From the NCBI GenBank assembly GCA_030386875.1, contig CM059559.1:68958392-69022391 (forward strand): a DNA stretch of 64,000 nucleotides. The letters run 5' to 3'. A program made the position numbers and the translations under genes. Source of the stretch: Morinoia aosen (taxonomy: Eukaryota > Arthropoda > Malacostraca > Amphipoda > Talitridae). Below, piece by piece: positions 11,229 through 22,103 of the stretch. A model generated the notes under the pieces. The model was not told the origin of the DNA. It saw only the letters and a program-made list of their open reading frames with translations, and ran no database searches. Numbering within the stretch: the first letter of the stretch is position 1; every line of letters starts with the position of its first letter.

Positions 11229-12060
11229 GGAAGAGACTGGATCTGCTTCTACGCTTCACTTCAGTGACCCTGCCGACCGATCAACTTACTCTGTGGAGCT
11301 GATCGTCATTCGTGCTGCACTCCGCATGATTGAGGAGTGGCTTGCTTCGGGTTTTTACGTGTTGTTCTCCGATTCCAAAGCTGTTCTCCAGTCACTGAGG
11401 TCCTACAACTCCACACATCTATTTCTGGAATAATGTCAAGCCTGATGCGACTTGCAGGCTCCCCAAAACTTCTATCTCTATTCTGGGTACCTGGCTATGT
11501 TGAAGTTGTGGTAGTTCTGGCTTCGCGGTCGCGGAATTATATGACAGGGCTGCGCGACTCCCGATTCCACCAGTCTAACCAACGAAAAAACACGGGTGTA
11601 GCGCTGCTATCTTTTTTCTATGCACTCAAAATTCCATCCGACCTTACTGACCTATCTCGGGAGCATCCAAGGCTCGACTCAGCCTACAAGCTCCAGGAAC
11701 GTCCCAGGCTTCGGTACAGTCACTGTTCAACAGGTTTACCCAAATCACACCTAAGTACAAATTGCGACCGAACTTCCCTCGACAACTGGCACCAGTTCCT
11801 AGTAATTTTCAGACCCGATCTTGTGGCGCTATTCCCAAGCCAGCCTTCATGGAAAACAACAAAAAGGTGAACTTACGTTTATTGGTATCCACACTCAGGA
11901 TATTACACTTTAAAACATACCGCTTACGATAAAACCGGTCGGCATGGCTACGTTACGTGCAACTATACAATCCTGCTCTGTACATTGGCGACTACCTTAT
12001 GGCGGAGTCTTCTAGCACAGGACGTTAGACTTTATTAACTTGTCCTTGCTCAGACCCACC
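11229..12060 (+). pseudogene. LINE RNase H domain remnant (I/R1/Jockey-type)
   Basis: The plus strand reads YSVELIVIRAALRMIEEW followed by YVLFSDSKAVLQSLRSYN. These are the E (helix) and D (DSKAVLQ) catalytic blocks of the RNase H domain found at the C terminus of I-, R1- and some Jockey-clade LINE proteins. A stop follows at 11431. The next block reappears in another frame as SLFWVPGYVEV, the worn form of the FWVPGHVGV signature. The 177-codon frame at 11337-11870 mixes these. Downstream, decayed sequence at 11930-12060 may be the remaining C terminus. No RT domain lies upstream, so this is a 5'-truncated, dead copy. Confidence 0.75.
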
Positions 12061-12323
12061 ATATCACGCACAACGTAGTCACCGACGAAAGTATACACGG
12101 AGGAGTACAAAGATAACCAAGCCGACCTCTACAGGCTCCAAAAACTAACTCTCCTAATCTATCTTCAGCAACCCTCCACATGCTCTCGCTATTGCGCATA
12201 ACAGGTTGAGCGTGGATGTTACTTTCCAGAGTATACAAAAACGCAACTAATGATAAAACTTCACAATAGTAGCACACTACTATAAAGTACGTGACAACAA
12301 GCAGGCAGACGAGTTTGCGCGAA
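12061..12323. other. Probable LINE 3' remainder, no gene
   Basis: No motif is recognisable. The following MITE inserted into this sequence, as its duplicated flank GTACTGCAAC shows. Confidence 0.35.
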
Positions 12324-12333
12324 GTACTGCAAC

Positions 12334-12768
12334 AAGGAGCTTTAATGGAATGGAGGCGGCATCAGCGCTCTAAAGTGAAGCTAATTTTCGGTAGCTGTAG
12401 GGTAAACGGGCACACACATGGAGATGGGGCTCAGTGTAAGTCAGACACTCAGCGTGGTAGGGCGCCGCTTATCCACGCTGCGGTCAAGGACGAGTTTTTT
12501 CAATTTGAGTTTCTTTATCATTCAGCGAGGACGCAATTGAAATATATGCCTAAGAAAAAAACGTTTAGCACAGAGTAGCGCAAGTCTGCCATTTAACAGT
12601 GCGGTCTTCAGTCGCTGATAATGAAGGTGGTACTACCCCTCCACTGCAAAACCACCTCCACACTGGGACCCAATGCCGGGTGGGCGGGGCTTGGGTCGGC
12701 AAAAGTGGCTTCACGCGCTTGACTGGTAAAAGATAGCGATGCCGCCTCCATTCCATTAAAGATCCTTG
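12334..12768. mobile_element. MITE with ~30 bp TIRs and a perfect 10 bp target duplication
   Basis: The left end AAGGAGCTTTAATGGAATGG and the reverse complement of the right end match over about 30 bp through GAGGCGGCATC, with one difference (GAG/GAT). The 435 bp element is flanked on both sides by GTACTGCAAC (12324-12333 and 12769-12778). A 9-11 bp duplication is characteristic of Mutator-like (MULE) elements, so I infer a non-autonomous MULE. The interior has no transposase. Confidence 0.87.
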
Positions 12769-12827
12769 TACTGCAACCTCTACTGCTGACCCAACAAATA
12801 CCAGAGCACTCGCCTGAGATTACTACC

Positions 12828-13834
12828 CTATAATTAAGGGAATCGAACGATTTTTCCGATGAAATCTATGAAAAATAAAAAAATACTTCCTGAGGGAAAT
12901 GAGCTCGCGGGCATTCACAGCATGTTTATAACATTTGAATAGACAGTTATAGCCCAATTTTTTTAAAATATACCCATAACCCCCCCCCCCCCCCCCTCAA
13001 AAATTTTTTTAACTTTAAATTTCTCAGCCAATATTGAACGTTTTTTTGAAAGACAAACGTTTTTTTGTTAGATTCACAATGCAAATATCTACCAAATGTA
13101 TGATTTGTGTTTTGGATTTTCTAAAAAATATATATATACCTATTTGAACATAAAAAACAATAATTCTATTTATATGGACAATAAAAAATTTAAGATTGAA
13201 ATTTTCATAAAAACAAATCATACGTTTTATAGTACTCACATTGATCTCTACGATGCAAAAAAGATCTTCTTTATGAGTGAAAAACTGTAGGAGAAATTAA
13301 AAAACCTAAAAAAAAAACTTTTGATGAGGAATAAGCGTTCCAGTTTTTAATCATTTCTCCAACAGTTTTTTTACTTATGGAGGAGATCTTTCTTACATCG
13401 TAAAGATCAAGGTGAGTACTATAAACCTGCTTAGTTTTTTATTGATAAGTTAATTAGAATTTTTTTACTGAAATGTGAAGTAATGATTAACTAAAAGTTC
13501 ATCTATTTTTTTTTTAAATTGAAAAAATTCCTAAATTTTTTTTGAAGCAAAACCAATCACATGGACCTATCCTTGGTAGATATTTGCATTGTGAATCTAA
13601 CAAAAAAACTAATCGTCTCTATGTACAATATTAGCTGAGAAATTTTTTTTTTAGAAATTTCCCTCTAGACGGGGGTATGGGCAAATTAAAAAATTATTAG
13701 GGCTCTGAACATCCATTCGAATGTTCTAAACATGTTGTGAATACCTCCAAGCTTATTTCGCTCCTGACGCTCTCGCAATATTTTTTTATTAATTTTCGAC
13801 GTTTTTTACACAAAATCGTTCGATTCCCCTATAG
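12828..13834. mobile_element. Foldback element with ~0.48 kb inverted arms
   Basis: Left arm 12828-13305 and right arm 13343-13834 are inverted copies around a ~37 bp centre. Matching landmarks include GGGAATCGAACGATTTT at the outer ends, AACATGTTT/AACATG near 12920 and 13730, TTGTTAGATTCACAATGCAA (13066-13085 against 13586-13605), TAGTACTCAC with GATCTCTACGATG (about 13229 against 13412), and TAGGAGAAAT against ATTTCTCC at the core. The left arm includes an 18 bp poly-C run (12980-12997) that the right arm has mostly lost. No ORF of interest. Confidence 0.88.
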
Positions 13835-14109
13835 CTGCAGTAACTCAACTTTGGCAGTGGCGTGGCAGTGGGAAAACACCCAAGACAACAAGTTGCGCAG
13901 GATTAAGCGAAGCATTTCCAAAAAACTGAAACTTTTTTCTATTGGACTTACGTCAATGAAAGTTTTCAGACTACTAGATCTCCACATTTGTAGCAACTTT
14001 TGTTTAAGAAAAATTTTTCCTCAGGGCATAGAAAATAAATTATTCCTTGAAATAAAAAAAATAAAAAAATTTTGTTCATTATAACTCCGAAGTTTACAAA
14101 GCTAGTGGT
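13835..14109. other. No recognisable gene
   Basis: AT-rich. The open frame 13737-14084 overlaps the foldback end and has no domain. Confidence 0.4.
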
Positions 14110-14162
14110 GAAGCCCACAGTGGTATAGTTGGACTCCGAAGCCCACAGTGGTATAGTTGGAC
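14110..14162. repeat. 25 bp tandem duplication
   Basis: GAAGCCCACAGTGGTATAGT plus TGGAC occurs at 14110-14134 and, identical, at 14138-14162, separated by TCC. Confidence 0.9.
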
Positions 14163-14685
14163 GTGAAAATTGCTAGTACTCTTTTCGCTCGTATCAATTA
14201 TTTTAATCGTGAATTAAAAAATTGAAGGTGTTTAGGCGTTCCAGAAAGTATCTAATCACTATTGAAATAAAAAATCTTGTGATAGGACACGTTTTGATTA
14301 CTCACAGGCATATGAAGCCCGTAATAATATGTACATGTCACCTGGTTCGGGTCCCAAAGCTCGCAATGAACATATGCTAACAAATTCTCATCATAAAGCA
14401 TGCACACTGTGTGAAGCTGGGCTAGGTGAAATCTTTCACGGTATGACATCCCATTAAGTAGATACGAAACTTAATACATGGTACAAAGTGTCAAGAAAGT
14501 GCTCGACCAACGTCGCCTGCATCGTTGTGAAGGGAATGATTCAGTAAATGTAATTTCACAACTCGCAATAAAATTTACGTTATAATATTGAAATATCAGG
14601 ACCCTTCACACTTGATTAAGGGCTTATTTTACTTATCTCGTCGTTCTATATTGCAATCTCAAACCTCGATCGGTACCTTGTCATG
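14163..14685. other. No recognisable gene
   Basis: No open frame, repeat or RNA gene recognised. Confidence 0.4.
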
Positions 14686-14905
14686 CCTCAGGCGGACATT
14701 ATTATTGAACGAAGTGGCACTCCCAAGGGCAGAATGTAATTGCTCGAGATAGAGGTAGGTAGGCGTTCAATTTGCTGAATAATACGTGTTGGCTAAGGAC
14801 TAAATTTTCTCGGTTCACAACTGTCCTTTCCTTCAGCACCTACTGGTTTCTTCCTGAATTTTAATCTTGCTCGGTGAACTTCTTTTCTTACAAGGAATTT
14901 TCATT
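14686..14905 (+). repeat. SINE-like repeat copy 4, strongly diverged
   Basis: The family order is still visible: GCCTCAGGCGGACATTATTATTG, ACTCCCAAGGGCAG, GAGGTAGGTAGGC, GGTTCACAACTGTCCT, TTCAGCACCTACT, TCTTGCTCGGTGAACTTC. The 3' third is lost or replaced. Divergence exceeds that of the copies at 7.3 and 15.8 kb, so this is an older insertion. Confidence 0.7.
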
Positions 14906-15387
14906 AGCAAGTTGTCTTCTGCGGGAATACACATGTGCGTTGAATCTCCTTGCACATGTCCATTGTTGATGGTTTCTTGTTATTCCTCTCATGGGAATAC
15001 CGTGGTTATGATTGAGAAGGCTTAATATTCGATTAAAATATATGTATACTCATTTACGTTATCTTACAGATGGACCTGAATCTCGCGAAACTGGGGTGGA
15101 GATACTCGCGCATTCCCCTACCATCGGCTTCTTCAGTGATAACGCACCAACTTGCGACTCTGGAAATATTACCGATACAGTGCAAGGTGGGCTAACGAAT
15201 GTAATTTCTCATTCAAAAATTAATCCTTGATGATAAAACTTTTAGAAGGGTGACATAATTATTTACTATTCTGTCGCAGCATGAATGAACGCGAAAAGGC
15301 GAAGTTAATTTCGTTCAAGAGAACGCATAGTTCTGTACATGTTATCATGCTTATAGTATAAAAACGTAATTAGTGAGGATTAATAAT
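14906..15387. other. No recognisable gene
   Basis: The 72-codon frame at 15012-15230 has no recognisable domain. AT-rich flank of the hAT-like element. Confidence 0.4.
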
Positions 15388-16776
15388 TAATGATGTACCC
15401 ATACACATTTTTTTTGCCGCACCGATACTTATTTTTTGGCTCTACCGTTATCGACACTTATACTATTATATCAAAACTAAACCATTATGAGCCCTACATG
15501 GGTGTTACGATGAAATTATTTACTAATACATCTAATAATATTACAATGTAAAAAAAGTTTTCGATTAGGAATAATAAAACTGGTCTTGCTATGTTGACTA
15601 TATTGTTGAAAAAAAGCCAATCCATTCGATAGATAAGTGTTTCCAATCTTATTGCAACGCAATGTAGACTAGCTATAATAGCAACTGGTTCCAAAGGTGC
15701 ACCAAAACAATAATTTTTCCATAAAGGGTTATCATTTTTGTGTCTTTCACATCAAAATACATACTTTGTCGAAAAGAAAACGAAGATCCCTAACACGCAA
15801 CCAACTACCCCTCAGGGGGATACAATTATTGTATCTATGCGAATTAGCGCTCCCAGGGGGACAATGTGAGGGCCCGAGCTGAGAGTTAGGTAGGCCTTCT
15901 TTTTGTTGAAATAAAATGTTTTTGTTATGTTAAGGACCACCTTTTTTCGGTTCACTGCTGTCCTGTTCTTCAGCTCCTACTACTTTCTTCTTCAACTTTG
16001 ATCTTGTTTCATGATCTTCTTTCCCAACTTACTGTTTCTATGCCTCTCTGCGTAGATTCCGCGTTTCCTTGACTCCATACTAAATGGTGCCTTCCTCCTT
16101 CCTCTCGTGGGATCGCAATTGTTGCTGGGGAGGGAGGCTAAAACTAACGACTATAATCGACTAATCGACGCAACCAACTATAAGATTGTTCGTGAACAAG
16201 AAAAATGCAAGATTCGTAATTTATTATAATTTACATGCTAAATCATAATAAAATTATTAGCTTCGCAGTATTTGACGTTTTACAAGCAAAATTAAAATAG
16301 AATTTTCAGCTTTTTCTATATTAAATTTACAATAACTTTGATCTGCTCCTTTAACTTCATTTAATTTGTTTAATTTTTGTTAGCCTGTCACATTCTTGAA
16401 GAAATGGAATTTGGGTCAAACTATATAGGTTTTAGATGTAAAAGTATAATAATTTTATGTCGCTACTGTGTTCAATTATTCATGCTACATAGCTTTCACC
16501 TACTGACCGCACGTGACTCATCGAGAATTCAAAGTAGTAAATACATTAAGCGGGCCTGATTAAATGCTGTTATTCAACAGTTAGCCAACTAATTTATTAG
16601 GTATGAATCGGCTCTTTGTCTGATTATACTTTTACTTTAATGATTTATAACCTTCATTTTTATGATAAAATACGTATTATTTGAAAGTATCGGTAAAGTT
16701 CCAGCCGGATTTTGCCGATATCGATACCAGTAAAAATGACCGATACTACCGGTACCGAAACATCGGTAAATCACTA
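15388..16776. mobile_element. hAT-like non-autonomous element, interrupted by a SINE-like copy
   Basis: The left end TAATGATGTACC and the inverted right end TAGTGATTTACC form short TIRs. The flanks 15380-15387 (TTAATAAT) and 16777-16784 (TTATTAAT) are an 8 bp duplication with one mismatch, the hAT-typical length. Subterminal CCGATAC / ACCGGTACCG-type motifs lie near both ends. Without the SINE-like insertion it is about 1.0 kb. The interior matches, in reverse orientation, 63506-64000 (for example ATTCCTAATCGAAAACTTT and GCAACCAACTATAAGATTGT), showing a dispersed family. A minus-strand frame (15494-15694) is partly preserved in both copies but is not recognised. Confidence 0.75.
15808..16168 (+). 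mobile_element. SINE-like repeat copy 5, full length with perfect 12 bp duplication
   Basis: Starts CCCCTCAGGGGGATACAATT and ends GACTATAATCGACTAATCGA. It is bracketed by CGCAACCAACTA at 15796-15807 and 16169-16180. The uninterrupted target is visible in the sister hAT-like copy near 63,700 (minus strand reads CGCAACCAACTATAAGATTG), which directly proves the insertion. Internal landmarks: GATACAATTATTGTATC (a palindrome), GAGGGCCCGAGC, TTCACTGCTGTCCTG, GGGAGGGAGGCTAAAACTAA. Confidence 0.93.
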
Positions 16777-16784
16777 TTATTAAT

Positions 16785-17089
16785 CAACTATTATTCAAAT
16801 GGTACTTGCAAATTGTGAAGCTCTTTTTAACACAGGAATAAATGAATTAGGAAAAAAAACTTTACTTAATTTAAATAGGACAGTTCTGAAAATATAATAA
16901 TAAATTCACAGTACACCTGCAATTGGGCGGAATTCTTTCATGCGTTTAGAAAAAACGATTGCCTAGCCAACTTGCTAATAACTTTCGGAATCAAGACCCA
17001 TTCTTCGTGATTCCAAGGGTGACTCCTCCCAACGAACCTATTATACATGAGATTCGAGAAACGGTGTTTCAAACTTGACAAGAGGATAC
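16785..17089. other. No recognisable gene
   Basis: AT-rich spacer between the hAT-like element and the next SINE-like fragment. Confidence 0.4.
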
Positions 17090-17196
17090 AACTTGTGCAT
17101 GTATGATAAGTATTGCTCCACGGAGATAATGTCAGGCCCCTAGCTGAACATTAGGTAGACGTTCAATTTGTTCATATGACATTTTTTGTTTCATAA
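17090..17196 (+). repeat. SINE-like repeat copy 6, left part (split by Harbinger)
   Basis: Reads GCTCCACGGAGATAATGTCA, then GGCCCCTAGCTGAACATTAG and GTAGACGTTCAATTTGTTC, the family's first third, up to TTTCATAA, where the 6 kb element begins. It resumes at 23272. Confidence 0.8.
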
Positions 17197-19335
17197 AGGC
17201 CCGTCCACACTATCAATCTTTCGCCCGAAGTTCGTGTTTTTCGGCAGTCGGCGAACACGAACACAGCTGAAAAGTTCGCAGATTTCGGTGTGTTTGTGTT
17301 TTCCATCGTGTTGGAAAACACGAACACGAACTTTCCATCAAACAGCGAACACACGCTTGTTTATGTCTTGTGAAAGGTGGTTCTGCTGCGAGTGAATTAT
17401 TCGTTTTTTTCCTATTTTATCGATTTAATTATGTTTTTGGTTCAAATTTAGTTAATTGTAGGGTGGCACGGACATTTACTTACCAAAATGAACTTCGTTA
17501 CCTGGTTATTTCATTTTATTCAGATATGGCTGAGTATGCAAGTAGGTTTGGATTCAATTGATGTGAATGTATTTGAAATGTTACCTCTCTGAAATGGAAC
17601 TGAACATGCATAAAATTATCAAAGTTTAGTGATTTTGACATTTAAATATAATTTTGGATATATTTCATTACTATTTCAACAATGATAGCTACTAATATGA
17701 TGATAAAATTGCCCCAAAAATTCATTTGCACAATATGTTGCCTTTATATAGGTCCTATTGCATTTCTTGGTAAAAAATTTTCATTTTATTGAAATACTAA
17801 ATTTCCCTCATAGCCTGTTGCTTACACTAGAATCAAGTACCCAGATTAGAAATGGTATTATAAAGAATTATCAGGGAGAAATATTCAATCTTTTACAAAC
17901 TTATAGGTATAGCTGTAGTTTTAAATAAGCATAATTGCAACTTATTTTAAAAATTTACCTGTCCTGTTGACCCAATTAGTTGGTAAAAAGGTATAGCTGT
18001 ATGTAGAGTCATTTACAAGTATGTTTAGAGTTTAAATATTTTATGGAAAAGCATTAGTTAGAAAACTCTTCTCATTTATGATTCTCTTTGCATTTTTAAA
18101 AACTGCATCCTGGGAATTGTTAGGCTTATAATAATTTTAACTGCTTCTGCTTGTTGATCCAAAAGTGAATTGCTTTAATTTAAGCCTTTTCCAAAATTAT
18201 GATAATAGCTAATTCTATTTGAATCTGACTTAACATCCTTTGCTTTGGGTAATGTATTGTTTTTATTTGTTATATCATGAATGTGTGTCTATTGGAAGTT
18301 GGATAAATCAGCTGTTCTAAACCATTATGTCTCAAATTTAATTCAAAAGATTTCTGTTATCTATCTACAAAAATAAATTGATCCAACATGCCATTCTTAA
18401 TCATAAAGTGTATGAAATAGTATAAGCATCAATTACCATTATATTGAATTGATGCATGTTTGTGCACACTTTGTTGTAACAGTAATAATTAACATTTAGG
18501 GCTGTTTCTTAACTGTCAAGTGTCATAGGCACAGTCTGTGAAATTAAACCAAATGTTTTATCCCTTTTTGTATATTTTTCAGATTGTTTTCAAAGATTTG
18601 GCTATTTTCATAAAAGATGTTTGTGTGAGAAACAATTATAGAAATTTTCTTTAAATGAAACTTAAGGCAGTTTTCTCGCCTCTGTAGTGCTTCTGAGCAT
18701 TCTTTGAGCAGTGGTGACTCAATGTCATTAGGTGTCTCTACTATGGAACTGCAGAGCTGGGTCTTCAGAATCTTCAACAATGGTTAGTATTTCATTGCAT
18801 TATAAAATATTCCTTCCTAACTTCATTCATGACTATTGAGGTTAGTGAGATTAGTATGTGTGAAAGCATAATTTATATAATATAGTCCATACGTATTTCG
18901 TTTTCATGGCATACAACAAGAAAAAATGAGGAGTACAAACGTGTGAACCAAAATAAATTTTTCCATTTATTTCTGAACTAAAATTTTGGTACTTCAACAG
19001 GCCAGCCTGCTATTCAGGTTGTGAATTGGATATGTTTTTCTTAATCAATATTATTTGTTACAAATACTATTGGAAATGATAATCAACTTTTAACATCCTG
19101 TGACAGTTCCAGTGCTATAGCTTTGACAGAATTCTGGCTGTGTCACATCTCTCCACAAAAACTACTTTGATGAGCTTCATCTATGGATGATTGAAATTTT
19201 ACAAAATTAAATTTAATTTGCTCCAGCGTGTTATTATAATATACCAAGTTGTTCATAATTATTTTGAGTTTCTGTAATTTTTAGAAAGCCACCTATGGTT
19301 AATAAGCTAATTATTTTCTTTTCTTCCATCAGGTT

Positions 19336-19692
19336 GAGATGCCCGTGGCCACCCAAATCCTTCAGTCCATTGCCACCCAAGAAACAATTGAAACCATTGA
19401 AGACTATCTAAGGGCCTTTCTCGAATTGGTTACCTTCCCTACAGGTCGTTACAAAGGCCCTGCTTTCAAGTTCAAGCACCTCTGGATCCCTACCACCATC
19501 ACTATGGTCCTTTTCTCCGGTGGTCATTGCACAAACCCTGTGTACATGTTTGTTCTCAATGATCCCTACTTTATTCCTCTCTTTGGAACACCGTTGTTGT
19601 GGTTAAGGAGGCTCAAAGTAACATATGTTCTGTTCATTGGTAATAAAAATAGTGTAAGATATGGGGAACAACAAACTTGCGATCAAAGCTGA
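19336..19692 (+). CDS. Unidentified 117-codon ORF inside the Harbinger element
   Basis: Preceded by a good splice acceptor (TTTTCTTCCATCAG at about 19318-19331), the frame reads MPVATQILQSIATQETIETI and RYKGPAFKFKHLWIPTT, with balanced amino-acid use unlike random AT-rich frames nearby (many P, T, G, codon third-position C). It could be an exon of a captured host gene or of the element's second protein. The quality drops after about codon 95 (LFIGNKNSV...), where a GGTAATAAAA donor-like site lies. I do not recognise the family. Confidence 0.35.
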   Translation, partial: EMPVATQILQSIATQETIETIEDYLRAFLELVTFPTGRYKGPAFKFKHLWIPTTITMVLFSGGHCTNPVYMFVLNDPYFIPLFGTPLLWLRRLKVTYVLFIGNKNSVRYGEQQTCDQS

Positions 19693-21154
19693 AATAAACA
19701 ATTAAAAACTTATGAAAAACGTTTGAAATAGTTCGGAAATTAATTCTTTATTGGTGAATTAATTTTAAATAGCACTGCATTTTGTTTAATCACAGTTTTT
19801 TGTCAATGGATGATTAAATATTCAAGATCTAAGCATACAACAAGTCATCTGTGCAAATTTTTTTAACCTTTCAAGGTATCTCTATAACTTGTTTCTGGTG
19901 CCTCAACTTTTGACTTACCGGTTTAATTCATGCTGTAATTTTCATTGTAAATATTGAATAAAATAAATCCACTCGCTTACTCTTTAAGAACACCTGTTCT
20001 GGGTTCACTGTTATCCTTATGTTAATCAGTTTCATGAAAATGCATTCTTTAACTAACATGGTTTTAGGTAATGAACGTACAAAATTGTATTCAGAACATG
20101 TTTATTATCTTCTTGGGAACTGATCGATGTCCTGCACGTTTGGGATAATACGCAAAAATATTCAACTGTTTTTTCCCCTCGCTTGCATACAGTACTACAT
20201 GATTTTATGAAATTAAGTGATTAAGTATGCACCCTTTATGGGTAGGTGTCGGTTTTTTGAATCCCAGCGCCATGCAGTGATTTCTCTCCGTTGGGAAAGG
20301 AGAGAACTCAGATACACCCTACCCAGGTGTCGGAAATGGGTACAGACTTAACCAGGTAACAGTCATTTTATCCTGATGTTAATCATAAAGTATTTGAAAA
20401 ACTAATGTGCATGACGATATGATGGCCGGTGGAGGAAAGTATTTAGACACCAGTGCATTATAATTTGATAGTATTGCAAAGCCATGAATCATTTACACCA
20501 GTAGCGCAAATGCCTCTCGCCAGTCGTGGAAAACCAAACCAGGAAGGTTTGGCAGCGCAGGACAGGACCACGGCTGGCCCACGAGCACAAACGAATAGGA
20601 GGGTCGAGCTCGGGCTGTGAACAAACATTAACGTCAAACAAGGTCCCAAGGAAGTGAATAATTTCAACCGGAGAGAGTTAAGTTTATAATTCAAGAAATG
20701 CAATAATTTAGCTGTTCATAAATTAAAACATTGGTGATATTATAGCAGCATTTACTTTGCAAAATACCTTTTAGATTGAACCATAGCTTCCATAAATCAA
20801 AAGATTATTGCAATAATTATAGGACTTTGAATACCAGAAAATGTTTAAAATGATAATTCTTGGCATACTAGCATGTGTACATAAAACCTAATCCCTTCTC
20901 ATCATTGAAGACCCCAAACTTCAATCCAACCAACACAGAAATTATGGAAAGGGATGGAATGGAGGATTAACATTTTTGATGGGAAATTCTCAAAAAAATG
21001 TCGACCGAACCCAGCACTACATGTTACTGCGACCCACCTCAAAAGCGAACTCGTTCTGAAGTCTCTGGTGCTGCTGCAGTCATCCACATGAAGTTCACGG
21101 GGACGCTATTTGTGCAATGCCAATGTAGGTAGTTGAGGCGGTCCATAGTTCATA

Positions 21155-21370
21155 ATGGCTCTAGGACGCAGCAGCAGTCTAGCCTCCACAGATGAAAGCG
21201 GCACGGCTGCACCACATCGCGGAGCAGCACAGTTGCAGCGCCCACCGCTGCCGCCAGCCCAAGGAGCTCTCTCTTCTCACTCCATCATAGTGATGCTAAA
21301 GTGGCATGCAATCTCTAGAGAAGAGTTCATGAAATTCAAGAAGTTTTATGGGATGTTTCACTTCAGGTAG
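21155..21370 (+). other. Small GC-rich open frame, not recognised
   Basis: A 71-codon frame rich in S, A, P and R (MALGRSSSLASTDESGTAAP) lies in the GC-rich patch of the Harbinger element. Harbingers often carry a second Myb/MADF-like gene, but no such motif is visible. Low confidence that it is coding. Confidence 0.2.
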
Positions 21371-21977
21371 AAATCATTGGCTGCTGATTCCGACTCTGCT
21401 TGCGCTTGCGGAGTCTGTAAATGAGTACAACAAAGGGAATTACAGATGGAAGTCCACCGCAACATTTTTAATGGTTTATGCGTTATCGTTTCATGAGATG
21501 TGAGCAATAATACTGGAAGAAAACAGTGGTTATATAGATTCCCCTAGATATCACACAATATACATTTTGCTCATGCACCTGAAAATTCACAAATAATGGA
21601 ACTAGTTTGGGTTCAAAGTAGTTCCAATTGTAGTAGGTTACAATCAATTACAAAAACAATTGAAATATTTATATATACTTTGCACACCACTACTTTTTTG
21701 TGCGAGAGTTCATCAATTCAAGTAGCACCCCAAGACCAGACATTGTAGCAAAAACATAGTGTTCAGCTCTGCTATTGTACCAAGTCAATACCGTATTTAT
21801 GAGGATACGTGAGTCACTTAACTCATTTCATTACCATCCATATTTTAAGGGATGCTAACCTACTCCAAATTTCTTAATGGTTTCAATATTCCAGAAAAAT
21901 TTGTTTTCTATTTGAAGAACATTACAATACTCATTGCAAAGTAATATTTGAACCCATCACTGTAATGGGATGCATAC

Positions 21978-22103
21978 CTTCATGTTCTCGTCCTTAAGTA
22001 GAGTATTGATGGCCTCACAAGTTTCAGGTATGATAGAGAGCGACTGCTTTGACATTCTTGTCAAATACTGTAGAGAAGCGCATGAATCACCCGTGCCAGC
22101 CAC
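21978..22103 (-). pseudogene. PIF/Harbinger transposase exon (isolated)
   Basis: A 126 bp, 42-codon open segment on the minus strand has a clean acceptor (TTTTTTACAG just above 22103) and donor (AAG/GTATGC just below 21978). It reads VAGTGDSCASLQYLTRMSK, then SLSIIPETCEAI and LLKDENMK. The 'ATGDS..SL.Y..R.S..T...I...CEAI' pattern lies just N-terminal to the DDE nuclease of PIF/Harbinger (HARBI1-like) transposases. The following exon with the GAMDGKH motif was searched for by eye and not found, so the enzyme is not intact. Confidence 0.72.

Noticed and set aside
12980-12997. Poly-C run as a possible assembly filler or telomere-like tract
   Set aside because: It sits at a homologous point of the foldback arm that has a CCCCC/GGGGG remnant in the partner arm, so it is a slipped homopolymer.
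20230-20345. Hairpin TTCTCTCC/GGAGAGAA with flanking GGTAGGTGTCGG-type inverted words
   Set aside because: A stem is present but there is no sign of a terminator, miRNA or element boundary; too little to call.
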